A stretch of 64,000 bases of DNA, from assembly GCF_026672425.1 (NCBI RefSeq), contig NZ_JAPPRC010000003.1:1160501-1224500 (forward strand), in the 5' to 3' direction. A program made the translations under genes and the position numbers. The notes beneath the pieces are model-generated. The model was not told the origin of the DNA, searched no databases, and saw only the letters and a list, made by a program, of their open reading frames with translations. Position 1 is the stretch's first letter; each line of letters opens with the position of its first letter. This document shows, piece after piece, positions 39,762 through 50,270 of the stretch. The DNA is from Pannonibacter sp. SL95 (GTDB lineage: Bacteria > Pseudomonadota > Alphaproteobacteria > Rhizobiales > Stappiaceae).

Positions 39762-40922
39762 TCAGCCCAGAAGATGCCGGGCGATCAGCCGCGAAAAGGC
39801 CGGAACCTTGGCAGACGGCAAGTCGCTGGGGCGTTCGAGCACAAGAATGTCGGACAGTTCCTGCTCCTCTGTCGCACGGGAATGGGCCAGCATGTCGTCC
39901 CGCAATTGCCGGGCCGGGCGGTTGAACCGCAGCTCGCGGGCGACCGACAGGCGCGGTCCGTCGCGCACGGCAAACAACGCGCCGGCTTCCGCATCCTCCA
40001 CCTTGAGCCCGGTTTCCTCCATCAGCTCCCGCGCGATCGAACCTTCCAGATCGACGGTGCCGGCCTCGGTCAGGTCCCCCAGATCCAGGCTGCCGCCGGG
40101 GGGATAGATCAGGCCGTTGTTGGCTGTCTTCGGACCCATGACGCCGAACAGCAGCTCACCACCGGCCGCGCGCACGACGGCGGAGCCGAAGACATTGCCG
40201 CCGCGGCGGTCCGGGCAACCCCAGTCGCGCCATGCGATGAAACTGGCAAAGGCAATCTCGGCGCAGGTGCCGCTCAGCGTGCCCGCTGCATCGATGGCAA
40301 TGTCCGTCGTCTGCAGCATGCGCCCGTTCCACATGTGCGGATTGCGCGCCAGCGCCTCTGCCCAATGGGCCGCGATGGCCGCCTCATTGTCGGTCTCGAA
40401 GGCCCAGCGGGCGGCAGGGTCAAAGCGCAGGGCAACGCGCTGCAACGGCAGCACGCTGGGCGCAAGCTCGCGTTCCATCAAGGGGATGCGCAGGCCCGGG
40501 ATCATCGTGCTGTCGCGCTCGGTCAACACCGCAAAGCCGAGGCGCTTGTAGAAGCCGACAGCATTGGCATCGCTCTCCAGCATCAAGCGCCGGTGGCCGC
40601 TTTGGCGCATGTGGTCTTCCACGGCGTCAATGAGCAGCCGGCCAAGCCCTATGCCCTGCGCTTCCGGGGCGACAAACAGGAAGTCGAGATAGAAATGATC
40701 GGCCCGCTTGTCGCCGGAGGCAAAGGCCACCGGCTTTCCATCAAGTTCGGCAACGATCACCGTCTGCGACGTCAGCGTCGCCGGTGTCACCCGGTTGTTG
40801 GCACGAAACCCCGCCATCTCCGGCTCCGGATACCCCCAGGAGCCCTTTGACCGGTGCAGGATATCCGTCAGGGCAGCAGCATCAGAAATGCGCCCGGGGC
40901 GCAGGCGGGGAGCAGCAGGCAT
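39762..40922 (-). CDS. GNAT acetyltransferase fused to a Nudix-like domain
   Basis: A 386-residue two-domain protein. Residues 1-145 are a GNAT domain (LDFLFVAPEAQGIGLGRLLID is the acetyl-CoA loop, then NAVGFYKRLGFAV). After a linker, residues 175-386 form a Nudix-like domain (GLIYPPGGSLDLGD, ARELMEETGL). The Nudix box retains REL-x-EE-x-G-L but lacks the expected Glu eight residues before REL (Val is there), so hydrolase activity is uncertain. The combination suggests linked modification and hydrolysis, or a single regulated enzyme; the substrate is unknown. Confidence 0.8.
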   Translation of the reverse strand: MPAAPRLRPGRISDAAALTDILHRSKGSWGYPEPEMAGFRANNRVTPATLTSQTVIVAELDGKPVAFASGDKRADHFYLDFLFVAPEAQGIGLGRLLIDAVEDHMRQSGHRRLMLESDANAVGFYKRLGFAVLTERDSTMIPGLRIPLMERELAPSVLPLQRVALRFDPAARWAFETDNEAAIAAHWAEALARNPHMWNGRMLQTTDIAIDAAGTLSGTCAEIAFASFIAWRDWGCPDRRGGNVFGSAVVRAAGGELLFGVMGPKTANNGLIYPPGGSLDLGDLTEAGTVDLEGSIARELMEETGLKVEDAEAGALFAVRDGPRLSVARELRFNRPARQLRDDMLAHSRATEEQELSDILVLERPSDLPSAKVPAFSRLIARHLLG

Positions 40923-40998
40923 ATCGGCAAGGTCCAGTCTGACAGGCTGGCGGGAGGCAGACAGGAAGTAGCCTTGAACGGCCGGGTCAGCAAGGGCG

Positions 40999-41514
40999 TC
41001 AGTGGCCGCTGCCGCTCAACGCCCGGATATCCTTGATGAGGCGGTAGAGGACAAACGGCGCGCTTTCGAACGGGACGAAGCCGAAAGCGGTGTAGAACGC
41101 GCGGGCGGGTTCGTCCTTGGCGTGAACCACGACAGCGCGAATGCCTGCGATGTCGGCAGCGCGCAGCGTCCTGAGAAGCGCATCCTTGAGCAGGCCGGAG
41201 CCGAGACGCTGCCCTTGCCAGCGGCGGTCGACGGCGAGGCGCGCCAGCAACATGATCGGGACCGGATGCCGTGGCAGCCCTTTACGCAGGCGATCCGGCG
41301 CGGCTGCGGTCTCGATCTGCCCGACAGCAAGGCTGTAGAAGCCCACGACACTGCCGTTCATCAGGGCGAGATAGGTTTGGGCACTGCCAGCAGACTGATT
41401 GCCCAAGGCATGGTTCTGGAGAAAGCTATTCAGCGCCGCCGAGCCGCAATCGAAGCTGCCAAGATCGTGCAGGGCAGTCAGTTTCTCGATTATGGGCTTG
41501 TTCGGGCTCGTCAT
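40999..41514 (-). CDS. GNAT toxin of a TacT-like toxin-antitoxin pair
   Basis: A 171-residue acetyltransferase. The pattern DLGSFDCGSAALNSFLQNHALGNQ, then VGFYSLAVGQIE, PVPIMLLARLAVDRRWQGQRLGSGLL and FYTAFGFVPF is that of TacT/AtaT-type toxins, which acetylate the amino group of charged tRNAs and stop translation. It lies 3 bases after a DUF1778 antitoxin gene. Activity has not been shown for this protein; the family and partner support the call. Confidence 0.9.
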   Translation of the reverse strand: MTSPNKPIIEKLTALHDLGSFDCGSAALNSFLQNHALGNQSAGSAQTYLALMNGSVVGFYSLAVGQIETAAAPDRLRKGLPRHPVPIMLLARLAVDRRWQGQRLGSGLLKDALLRTLRAADIAGIRAVVVHAKDEPARAFYTAFGFVPFESAPFVLYRLIKDIRALSGSGH

Positions 41515-41517
41515 GCC

Positions 41518-41790
41518 TCAGTCGAAGACACTTGGGGACGTCAGAAGCTGTTCGAGCCGGTCGTCGCGCCGAGATGGGCCATCCAGGGCCGCGAGAAAGG
41601 CGGTCCAGTCTGCGTCGTTCAGCTGAATGATGCGGCGATCCAGCAGTGTCGCCTCCGCTTCGGCGAGGGCGCTGTCGAGGACGAACTCCGACATGCTCTT
41701 GTGACGCAGTTCTGCGGCCTCCCGCAGAAGCCGCTTGGCTTCCGGCGAGAGGCGCATTTCCAGCTTCTCTGTCCTTGCGGGCGATGACAT
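41518..41790 (-). CDS. DUF1778 antitoxin (TacA-like)
   Basis: A 90-residue ribbon-helix-helix antitoxin: the N-terminal RTEKLEMRLSPEAKRLLREAAELRHKSMSEFVLDSAL is the DNA-binding fold and the C-terminal tail (RRIIQLNDADWTAFLAALD) is the toxin-wrapping part. It is encoded just before the GNAT toxin, the normal order for such operons, and is expected to repress the pair together with the toxin. Confidence 0.9.
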   Translation of the reverse strand: MSSPARTEKLEMRLSPEAKRLLREAAELRHKSMSEFVLDSALAEAEATLLDRRIIQLNDADWTAFLAALDGPSRRDDRLEQLLTSPSVFD

Positions 41791-41815
41791 CAGCCAAACC
41801 TTTGCGGGCGCATAA

Positions 41816-41836
41816 TTCTAGCCTGTTAGACTAGCT
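41816..41836 (-). promoter_or_regulatory. Possible TA operator
   Basis: CTAG-9-CTAG, about 28-45 bases before the antitoxin start codon, overlapping a TAGAAT-like -10 box on the minus strand. Position fits autoregulation by the ribbon-helix-helix antitoxin, but the arms are short. Confidence 0.3.
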
Positions 41837-41879
41837 CATCGTCCTGACGATGTCATGACCAGATTTTTGCCTAAGCCCC

Positions 41880-42785
41880 TCACCCCTTGATAAACGTCCC
41901 GTTGCGCAGTTCGGTGACGGCCTGGATGAGTTCCTCGCGGGTGTTCATGACGATGGGGCCGTGCCAGGCGATGGGTTCGCGGATGGGGGCGCCGGAGACG
42001 AGGAGGAAGCGCATGCCTTGCTCGCCGGCCTGCACGACGATCTCGTCGCCCGCGCCGAAGATCACCAGCGTGCGGTCGCCGGTCTCGTCGCGGATGTAGA
42101 GTTCCTCGTTGTCGAGTTCCTTTTCCGTCAGCACGCCGAAGGGCTTGGAGGCGTCGGCGAACTTGCCGGCACCCTCGAAGATATAGGCGAAGGCCTGGCG
42201 GCGCGTGTCGACGGGCAGGCGCTTGGCGCGGCCGGGCGGAATGGTGATGTCGAGATACTGCGGCTCGGCGGCGATGCCGTCGACCGGGCCGCGCTTGCCC
42301 CAGAACTCGCCGCAGATGACGCGCACGATGGTGCCGTCGTCATCCTGGATCACGGGAATGTCCTTTGACGTCACGTCCTGGTAGCGCGGCGCGGTCATCT
42401 TCAGCTGCGAGGGCAGGTTGGCCCAGAGCTGGAAACCATGCATGCGGCCGCGCGCATCGCCCTTCGGCATTTCCTGATGCAGGATGCCGCGCCCGGCGGT
42501 CATCCACTGCACGTCGCCCGCGCCGAGGCTGCCATTGTTGCCGAGGCTGTCGGTGTGGTCGACGGTACCAGCCAAGACATAGGTAATGGTCTCGATGCCC
42601 CGGTGCGGATGCCAGGGAAAGCCGGCGGCGTAGTCGCGCGGGTTGTCATTGCGGAAATCGTCCATCATCAGGAACGGATCGGTCAGTTCCGGATCACTGA
42701 AGCCGAAGACGCGGTCGAGGCGGACGCCGGCGCCTTCGAGCGTCGGGGTTGTGCCGCTGATCTGGCGGACGGGACGGATGGACAT
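41880..42785 (-). CDS. Pirin family protein
   Basis: A 301-residue bicupin of the pirin family. The metal-binding residues sit in FPWHPHRGIETITYVLAGTVDH and TAGRGILHQEMPKGDARG. Bacterial pirins have been shown in some cases to act as quercetinases, in others as regulators of pyruvate dehydrogenase; neither can be assigned here. It is transcribed away from the ABC transporter genes with a 250-base shared gap. Confidence 0.9.
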   Translation of the reverse strand: MSIRPVRQISGTTPTLEGAGVRLDRVFGFSDPELTDPFLMMDDFRNDNPRDYAAGFPWHPHRGIETITYVLAGTVDHTDSLGNNGSLGAGDVQWMTAGRGILHQEMPKGDARGRMHGFQLWANLPSQLKMTAPRYQDVTSKDIPVIQDDDGTIVRVICGEFWGKRGPVDGIAAEPQYLDITIPPGRAKRLPVDTRRQAFAYIFEGAGKFADASKPFGVLTEKELDNEELYIRDETGDRTLVIFGAGDEIVVQAGEQGMRFLLVSGAPIREPIAWHGPIVMNTREELIQAVTELRNGTFIKG

Positions 42786-43035
42786 GGGAAGTCTCCCTTC
42801 AGGTCATGTGTTGCCTTGAAGGTAGTGCGGTTTCGCCCGTCCTCAAACGGCGGTGACACGGACGCAGTGTTCACTCTGGGTAAACAGACTTCCGCCGTTG
42901 TTCTCGCCCTTTTTCGTCTGCCGGGGCTGTTTCGCCGTGCAGATCCCTCTATGATCCGCGCTGTCCGCCAGCACGCTCAGGTCGTGTCAGCCCCGGTTTC
43001 CGTTTTCCTTTTCCCGGCCCGCTACGGGAGTTCCC

Positions 43036-43962
43036 ATGCCGCCAGCCCTTCAGATCGAGCAGCTTTCGAAAACCTATGAGAGCGGCTTCAAAGCACTCAA
43101 TTCTGTCAATCTCACCATCGAGCGGGGCGAACTGTTCGCGCTGCTAGGTCCCAACGGGGCGGGCAAGACGACCCTGATCTCGGTGATCTGCGGCCTGGTG
43201 CGCGCCAGTGCCGGCACCGTCCGGGTGCATGGTCACCACTGGACCGAGGAGTATCGCACCGCGCGCCGCCTGATTGGCCTGGTGCCGCAGGAACTGACCA
43301 CCGAGTCGTTTGAAACGGTGTCGGCAACGGTCAACTTCAGCCGGGGTCTTTACGGGCTGCCGAAGGACCCGGCCCGCATCGAGCAGATCCTGAAGGACCT
43401 TTCGCTGTGGGAGAAGCGCAACTCGCGCATCATGACCCTGTCCGGAGGCATGAAGCGGCGCGTGCTGATTGCCAAGGCCCTGGCGCATGAGCCGAAGGTG
43501 CTGTTCCTCGACGAGCCGACAGCCGGTGTCGATGTCGAACTCCGGCGCGACATGTGGGATGTGGTGCGGCGGCTGAAGGCCTCGGGCGTCACCATCATCC
43601 TGACCACCCACTATATCGAGGAAGCCGAGGAAATGGCTGACCGCGTGGGGGTGATCACCAAGGGCGAGATTATCCTCGTCGAGGAAAAGAATGCCCTGAT
43701 GCGCAAGCTCGGTCGCAAGCAGCTGGTGCTGCAGCTGGCCGAGCCGCTGGCCCGGCTGCCGGAAAGCCTTACCGCCTATGACCTGACGCTGGCCGAGGCG
43801 GGGGATGAACTGACCTACACCTATGACAGCCAGGGCGAGCGAACCGGCATCACCACGCTCATGAGCGATCTGCGGGAGGCCGGCGTGCATTTCCGCGATC
43901 TGCAGACCAAGCAGGATTCGCTTGAAAAGATCTTCGTCAACCTGGTGAGGCAGTCCCAATGA
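43036..43962 (+). CDS. ABC-2 type transporter, ATP-binding protein
   Basis: The ATPase of an export system. The 308-residue protein has Walker [14 protein letters not shown] near 37, the signature [20 protein letters not shown] near 134 and Walker [17 protein letters not shown] 90-residue C-terminal extension follows, as in drug, polysaccharide and NodI-type exporters. The permease gene overlaps its stop by 4 bases. The substrate cannot be told. Confidence 0.92.
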   Translation: MPPALQIEQLSKTYESGFKALNSVNLTIERGELFALLGPNGAGKTTLISVICGLVRASAGTVRVHGHHWTEEYRTARRLIGLVPQELTTESFETVSATVNFSRGLYGLPKDPARIEQILKDLSLWEKRNSRIMTLSGGMKRRVLIAKALAHEPKVLFLDEPTAGVDVELRRDMWDVVRRLKASGVTIILTTHYIEEAEEMADRVGVITKGEIILVEEKNALMRKLGRKQLVLQLAEPLARLPESLTAYDLTLAEAGDELTYTYDSQGERTGITTLMSDLREAGVHFRDLQTKQDSLEKIFVNLVRQSQ

Positions 43963-44720
43963 ACCTCCATGCGATCCGCGCCATCTACATGTTCGAGATG
44001 GCCCGCACCGGGCGGACCCTGTTCCAGAGCATCGTCTCGCCTGTCATCTCGACCTCGCTGTATTTCGTTGTCTTTGGCGCGGCCATCGGGTCGCGCATCT
44101 CGGAAGTCGACGGCATCAGCTACGGGGCTTTCATTGTTCCCGGGCTGACGATGCTGTCGCTGCTGACGCAGAGCCTCTCCAACGCCTCGTTCGGCATCTT
44201 CTTCCCGCGCTTCACGGGGACGATCTTTGAGGTCCTGTCCTCGCCTGTCTCCTATGTCGAGATCGTCGTCGGCTATGTCGGGGCGGCAGCGACCAAGGCG
44301 ATGATGGTGGGTGTCATCATCCTGCTGACGGCGAACCTGTTTGTGGACATGCGCATCGAGCATCCGGCCTGGATGGTGCTGTTCTTCGTGCTGACGGCGG
44401 TGACGTTCTCGATGCTCGGTTTCATCATCGGCATCTGGGCGAAGAATTTCGAGCAGCTGCAGTTCGTGCCACTGCTGATCGTCACGCCGCTGACCTTCCT
44501 CGGCGGCTCGTTCTATTCGATCCGGATGCTGCCGGAGTTCTGGCAGACGGTGACGCTGTTCAATCCGGTGGTCTATCTCGTCTCCGGCTTCCGCTGGAGC
44601 TTCTACGGGCAGGCCGATGTGAGCGTTGGTCTCAGTCTCGCCATGACGCTGGTGTTCTTCGTCGCCTGCCTCGGGGTGGTTGCCTGGATCTTCAAGACCG
44701 GATATCGCCTCAAGTCCTGA
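43959..44720 (+). CDS. ABC-2 type transporter, permease protein
   Basis: A 253-residue membrane protein with six predicted segments (for example [20 protein letters not shown] and [17 protein letters not shown]), and the family motif [20 protein letters not shown] typical of ABC-2 permeases. Paired with the overlapping ATP-binding gene, it would form an exporter without a binding protein. Confidence 0.92.
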   Translation: MNLHAIRAIYMFEMARTGRTLFQSIVSPVISTSLYFVVFGAAIGSRISEVDGISYGAFIVPGLTMLSLLTQSLSNASFGIFFPRFTGTIFEVLSSPVSYVEIVVGYVGAAATKAMMVGVIILLTANLFVDMRIEHPAWMVLFFVLTAVTFSMLGFIIGIWAKNFEQLQFVPLLIVTPLTFLGGSFYSIRMLPEFWQTVTLFNPVVYLVSGFRWSFYGQADVSVGLSLAMTLVFFVACLGVVAWIFKTGYRLKS

Positions 44721-44748
44721 ATTTCCAGACGATTTGCGGAGACATCCC

Positions 44749-45687
44749 GTGCCTGTCCTGACTGCCCAGACGCTCGCCAGACCCTTGCTTGTGCTGCTGC
44801 TCGCTCTCGGGCTGTCGGCCTGCCAGAGCAGTGGCACAGGGCAGCGGGCAGGGGCAAGCGCTGGCCTTTCGACGGCGGCGCAGACGCTGGCTGTTGCGCC
44901 CGTGGCAACGCCCGCGGTTGCCAGTGTCACCGCTTCGCAGGCACCTGCCAGCGCGGAGCAGCGCGCCAAGTCGGTGCTGGTGCTCGATGGTTCTGGACGG
45001 GAAGTTGACAGCTACAACGCAGATGCTCCGCGCTATCCCGCGTCGCTCACCAAGATGATGACGCTCTATCTCCTGTTCGAGGCGATTGACCGGGGCGAGC
45101 TAACCATGGCGAGCGAGATCCCCGTCTCCGCCCGGGCGGCCTCGCGCCCGCCGGCCCGCATCGGCGTTCCGGCAGGATCGTTGATCAAGGTCGAGGATGC
45201 GGTTCAGGCGCTGGCGGTGCGCTCGGCCAATGACATGGCCGTGGCTGTGGCGGAGGCCGTTGCGGGATCTGAGGATGCCTTTGCAGCACGAATGAATGCC
45301 AAGGCACGGGATCTCGGCATGAGCCATACCCGTTATGTCAACGCCTCCGGTCTCAGCGACACGCGGCAGGTCACCACGGCGCGGGACATTGCCCGGATTG
45401 CCAGCGCGTTGCGCAGCCGGTTCCCGCAGCACCTGCATTATTTCAACCGCACATCCTTCACCTATCAGGGGCGGGTGTTCGAGGCGACCAACAAGCTGAT
45501 TGGCCGTGTTGACGGGGTTGACGGGCTGAAGACCGGCTATCTGTCGATGTCGGGCTACAATCTTGTAGCGACGGCTGAGCGGGGCGGGCGGCGTGTCATG
45601 GTGGTGGTGCTGGGCGGGGCGTCGGAAGCGGCGCGCGACCGGGAAGTCACCGAGCTGATCGAACGCTATTACGCCGGCGGCGTCTGA
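44749..45687 (+). CDS. D-alanyl-D-alanine carboxypeptidase, lipoprotein form (peptidase S11)
   Basis: Trims the terminal D-Ala from peptidoglycan side chains. The active-site motifs are SLTK (Ser99/Lys102, in YPASLTKMMTLYLLFEA), SAN and KTG (LKTGYLSMSGYNLVATAE). The N-terminus is a lipoprotein signal ending in the lipobox LSAC, which is unusual for this soluble or tail-anchored family. I chose GTG 44749 because GGAG lies 7 bases upstream. The protein is shorter than DacC-type enzymes and lacks the long C-terminal beta domain. Confidence 0.9.
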   Translation: MPVLTAQTLARPLLVLLLALGLSACQSSGTGQRAGASAGLSTAAQTLAVAPVATPAVASVTASQAPASAEQRAKSVLVLDGSGREVDSYNADAPRYPASLTKMMTLYLLFEAIDRGELTMASEIPVSARAASRPPARIGVPAGSLIKVEDAVQALAVRSANDMAVAVAEAVAGSEDAFAARMNAKARDLGMSHTRYVNASGLSDTRQVTTARDIARIASALRSRFPQHLHYFNRTSFTYQGRVFEATNKLIGRVDGVDGLKTGYLSMSGYNLVATAERGGRRVMVVVLGGASEAARDREVTELIERYYAGGV

Positions 45688-45713
45688 TCCATTTTCAGGC
45701 TGTTGACAGCATT

Positions 45714-45745
45714 CGGGCGGCAACCGGAGAACCGGTCACCGCCCG
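45714..45745. terminator. Weak hairpin between converging genes
   Basis: CGGGCGG...CCGCCCG stem with an inner ACCGG/CCGGT pairing, between the carboxypeptidase and serA stop codons. There is no T-run on either side, so this is only a possible terminator. Confidence 0.35.
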
Positions 45746-45779
45746 ATCAGGCATGTCAGCGATCACGCCTTGGGAGAGC

Positions 45780-47366
45780 TCAGAAGCGCAGGGACTTGAC
45801 CTGCTTGACCATCGGCAGGGCAGAGATTGCGGCAAGTGTTGCTGCAGGCACCTCGCCGTCGACCTCAAGCAGCGCAATCGCATCCCCGCCCGGCTCGGTG
45901 CGGCCGAGGTTGAATGTGGCGATGTTGATGCCGGCATCGCCTAGAAGGCTGCCAAACTTGCCGATGAAGCCCGGCTTGTCCTCATTGGTGATGTAGACCA
46001 TGTGCGGACCGACGCCCGCTTCCATGTTGATGCCCTTCACCTGGATGATGCGCGGCTTGCCATCGCCGAACACGGTGCCGGCGACCGACCGCTCCTGCCG
46101 GTCGGTGACGACGGTGAGGCGGATGTAGGTTTCATAGGCCCCGGTCTGGCCACGGCGCACTTCCTCAACCTGGATGTTGCGATCGCGGGCGATGGAGGGG
46201 GCCGAGACCATGTTGACGGTCTGCAGCAGCGGCGTCAGCACGCCGGTCAGGGCGGCAGCTGTGAGGGCACGGGTGTTCATGTCTGCCACAGCACCGGCAT
46301 ATTCGAGGCGCACGGCCTTGATGCCGGTCTCCGTCAGCTGGCCGGCGAAGGAGCCAAGCTGTTCGGCAAGACGCACGAATGGCACCAGACGCGGGGCTTC
46401 CTCGGCCGTAATCGAGGGCATGTTGAGGGCGTTGGTGACGGCGCCGGCCACAAGATAGTCCGAGATCTGCTCGGCCACCTGCAGCGCGACATTCTCCTGG
46501 GCTTCCGTGGTCGAGGCGCCCAGATGCGGCGTGCAGACCATGTTGGGCGCGCCGAACAGCACGTTCTCCTTGGCCGGCTCCTCGACGAAGACGTCGAAGG
46601 CCGCGCCGGCCACATGGCCGCTGTCGAGGGCCGCGCGCAGGGCGTGCTCGTCGACGAGACCGCCACGGGCGCAGTTGATCAGATAGACCCCGCGCTTGGT
46701 CTTCTGCAGGGCATCGGCAGAGATGATGCTGCGCGTCTTCTCGGTCAGCGGCGTGTGCAGCGAGATGAAGTCGGCGCGGGCGAGCAGCGCGTCCAGATCG
46801 ACCTTCTCGACGCCGAGATCCAGGGCCCGCTCTCCCGTCAGGAACGGATCGTAGGCGATCACCTTCATCTTCAGGCCGATGGCGCGCTCGGCGACAATCG
46901 AGCCAATGTTGCCGCAGCCAATGAGGCCGAGCACCTTGCCGGTGATTTCGACACCCATGAAGCGGGTCTTTTCCCACTTGCCGGCCTGGGTCGAGGCATT
47001 GGCTTCGGGGATCTGACGGGCGACGGAGAACATCATCGCGATTGCATGTTCCGCCGTGGTGATGGCGTTGCCGAAGGGCGTGTTCATCACGATGATGCCC
47101 TTGGCGGTGGCCGCCGGAATGTCGACATTGTCGACGCCGATGCCGGCCCGGCCGATCACCTTCAGGTTGGTGGCCGCCGCGATGACCTTCTCGGTCACCT
47201 TGGTGGCGGAGCGGATGGCAAGGCCGTCATACTGGCCGATCACGGCGAGCAGCGCGTCCTTGTCCTTGCCGAGTTCGGGGCGGAAGTCGACCTCGACCCC
47301 GCGCGACTTGAAGATCTGGATGGCAGCGTCGGACAATTGGTCCGAAATGAGAACTCTGGGAGCCAT
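45780..47366 (-). CDS. serA: D-3-phosphoglycerate dehydrogenase, long form
   Basis: First step of serine synthesis. The 528-residue protein has the NAD-binding domain (GLIGCGNIGSIVAERAIGLK), the catalytic Arg/Glu/His set with NCARGGLVDEHAL and VCTPHLGASTTEAQ, an allosteric substrate-binding domain (about 320-450) and a C-terminal ACT domain (HMVYITNEDKPGFIGKFGSLLGDAGINIATF). It follows serC by 141 bases on the same strand and is probably co-transcribed with it. Confidence 0.95.
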   Translation of the reverse strand: MAPRVLISDQLSDAAIQIFKSRGVEVDFRPELGKDKDALLAVIGQYDGLAIRSATKVTEKVIAAATNLKVIGRAGIGVDNVDIPAATAKGIIVMNTPFGNAITTAEHAIAMMFSVARQIPEANASTQAGKWEKTRFMGVEITGKVLGLIGCGNIGSIVAERAIGLKMKVIAYDPFLTGERALDLGVEKVDLDALLARADFISLHTPLTEKTRSIISADALQKTKRGVYLINCARGGLVDEHALRAALDSGHVAGAAFDVFVEEPAKENVLFGAPNMVCTPHLGASTTEAQENVALQVAEQISDYLVAGAVTNALNMPSITAEEAPRLVPFVRLAEQLGSFAGQLTETGIKAVRLEYAGAVADMNTRALTAAALTGVLTPLLQTVNMVSAPSIARDRNIQVEEVRRGQTGAYETYIRLTVVTDRQERSVAGTVFGDGKPRIIQVKGINMEAGVGPHMVYITNEDKPGFIGKFGSLLGDAGINIATFNLGRTEPGGDAIALLEVDGEVPAATLAAISALPMVKQVKSLRF

Positions 47367-47507
47367 GACGGTTCTGTCTCCTGCGACCGGGAGCTACGCC
47401 AGCGCCTCGATGAGGGCTTGGCGTTCAGGCTCAACCGGCGATGAGGTTGCAAGAGGCTGCCGGGTAGGCCGGCAGCCGGAGTTGCGAAAACAAGGCGGGC
47501 GAGTGCC

Positions 47508-48680
47508 TCAGGCTGCGATCTGCAGCTTGGCCTTCTGGATCTCGAAGGCCCAGTCGAGCCAGGGCAGCAGCGCTGCTACGCTCGCCGGATCGACCGTGGC
47601 GCCGCACCAGATGCGGAAACCCGTCGGCGCATCGCGGTAGGAGCCGATGTCATAGGCAACGCCCTCGGCCTCCAGCGCCGCGACCATCGCCTTGGCGAAG
47701 GCAGCCTGTCCTGCTTCATCAAGCGCAGTGACAGCCGGATCGACGATCTTGAGGCAGACGGAGGTGTTGGACCGGGTTGCCGGATCGACCGCCAGGAAGT
47801 CGACCCAGGAGGTGCGACCGACCCAGCCAGTGATCTGCGCCGTGCTTTCGTTGGCGCGGGCGATCAGACCCTCGAGGCCGCCGATGGACGAGGCCCACTC
47901 CAGCGCGTCGATATAGTCCTCGACGCAGAGCATCGACGGGGTGTTGATCGTCTCGCCCTTGAAGATGCCTTCGTTGATCTTGCCCTTGGAGGTGAGGCGG
48001 AAGATCTTCGGCATCGGCCAGGCCGGGGTGTAGCTCTCCAGCCGTTCGACGGCGCGCGGGCTGAGGATCAGCATGCCATGCGCGCCTTCGCCGCCGAGTG
48101 CCTTCTGCCAGGAGAAGGTGACGACATCGAGCTTGGAGAAATCCATGTTCTGGGCAAAGGCCGAGGAGGTGGCGTCGCAGATGGTGAGGCCTTCACGGTC
48201 GGCCGGGATCCAGTCGGCGTTCGGCACGCGCACGCCGGAGGTGGTGCCGTTCCAGGTGAAGACGACATCGCTACTGAAATCGACCTGCGACAGGTCCGGC
48301 AGCTCGCCGTAAGGGGCATCAAGCACGCGCGCGTCGAGCTTCAGCTGCTTGACCACATCGGTCACCCAGGTGGCACCGAAGCTTTCCCAGGCGAGCATGT
48401 CGACGCCGCGGGCGCCGAGAAGCGACCACAGCGCCATCTCGACCGCGCCGGTGTCCGAGGCCGGAACGATCCCGATGCGGTAGTCCGCCGGAACCTTCAG
48501 CACGTCGCGGGTCATGGTGATGGCGAGTTCAAGCCGGCTCTTGCCGATCTTGGCGCGGTGGGAGCGGCCAAGCGACGTCGTGGCAAGCGCGGCGGCGGAC
48601 CAGCCGGGGCGCTTGGCGCAAGGACCAGACGAAAAATGGGGATTGGCCGGGCGGAGCGCCGGCTTTGCAGTCGCAGTCAT
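47508..48680 (-). CDS. serC: Phosphoserine aminotransferase SerC
   Basis: Second step of serine synthesis, also needed for pyridoxal phosphate synthesis. The 390-residue protein has the alphaproteobacterial form: [46 protein letters not shown] and the pyridoxal-phosphate lysine segment [19 protein letters not shown]. The gene order serC-serA is typical of the class. A structured leader lies directly upstream. Confidence 0.95.
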   Translation of the reverse strand: MTATAKPALRPANPHFSSGPCAKRPGWSAAALATTSLGRSHRAKIGKSRLELAITMTRDVLKVPADYRIGIVPASDTGAVEMALWSLLGARGVDMLAWESFGATWVTDVVKQLKLDARVLDAPYGELPDLSQVDFSSDVVFTWNGTTSGVRVPNADWIPADREGLTICDATSSAFAQNMDFSKLDVVTFSWQKALGGEGAHGMLILSPRAVERLESYTPAWPMPKIFRLTSKGKINEGIFKGETINTPSMLCVEDYIDALEWASSIGGLEGLIARANESTAQITGWVGRTSWVDFLAVDPATRSNTSVCLKIVDPAVTALDEAGQAAFAKAMVAALEAEGVAYDIGSYRDAPTGFRIWCGATVDPASVAALLPWLDWAFEIQKAKLQIAA

Positions 48681-48755
48681 GTAGCTACCCTCTCAGATAG
48701 GTGCCCCTCGTTGGGGAGGGGTGTCCCACGGATGGTGGTACTGGCTACGGCGCGG
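48681..48755 (-). promoter_or_regulatory. serC leader RNA element (serC motif-like)
   Basis: The 75 bases before serC can fold into consecutive hairpins on the minus strand: ACCCCTC...GAGGGG, then CTATC...GGGTAG next to the start codon, and a CCAC...GTGG-type arm upstream. The order and position match what I remember of the serC RNA motif described upstream of serC in alphaproteobacteria. The ligand, if any, is unknown. A covariance search would be needed to confirm. Confidence 0.65.
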
Positions 48756-48914
48756 AACGTCAAGGTTAAACGCCGCGACTGCGACATATTCGCAAAGCTG
48801 CGCGGCTACGAACGCGGCATTGGCTGCCGAAAAAGCGACATGAGCGCAAGAAAGAAACGTTGTCTCGCATGGGCTTGCCGGATGATGGGGCAGACCGGGT
48901 GAGCGGGAGGCTGG

Positions 48915-48941
48915 AAAACAAAACCGCCCGCCGCTGGGCGG
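48915..48941 (-). terminator. Terminator-like hairpin between ilvC and serC
   Basis: On the minus strand CCGCCC-AGCGGC-GGGCGG followed by TTTTGTTTT. It lies about 240 bases downstream of ilvC, beyond the ilvC terminator and a repeat, so it may be a second barrier protecting the serC promoter. Confidence 0.7.
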
Positions 48942-48971
48942 CTGTCAGACTGCTGGCAAACCCTCTGTTGG

Positions 48972-49098
48972 CATCCCGGACGAGAGCGAAGCGGAGATCC
49001 AGGACCGGAGAGCCAAGGTTTCTCCGGGCTTAACTCATTGAATTATATAGGCCTGGACTCTCCGGTCCCGGCTCGGCGCTGCGCTTGGCCGGGATGAC
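48972..49098. repeat. Intergenic inverted-repeat element, family 3, copy A
   Basis: Left end CATCCCGGA and right end CCGGGATGAC with an inner ACCGGAGAG/CTCTCCGGT pairing around a variable, A/T-richer centre. A second copy with the same arms and a different centre is at 51077-51204. Confidence 0.65.
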
Positions 49099-49122
49099 GA
49101 CGGTGAGGTGGCGGTCTGTCAT

Positions 49123-49153
49123 CAAAAAAACGGCCCGCCGTGGGGCGGGCCGT
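49123..49153 (-). terminator. ilvC terminator
   Basis: ACGGCCCGCC and GGCGGGCCGT form a 10-base-pair stem with a 4-base loop, followed on the minus strand by seven T, about 30 bases after the ilvC stop. Confidence 0.92.
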
Positions 49154-49184
49154 TCGTGCGTTTCCCGAAACGGGAACTGCGGGA

Positions 49185-50270
<1,086 letters not shown>

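Noticed and set aside
46002-47444. 480-codon frame opposite serA
   Set aside because: His/Asp/Gly-rich shadow translation of the serA gene with no recognisable domain.
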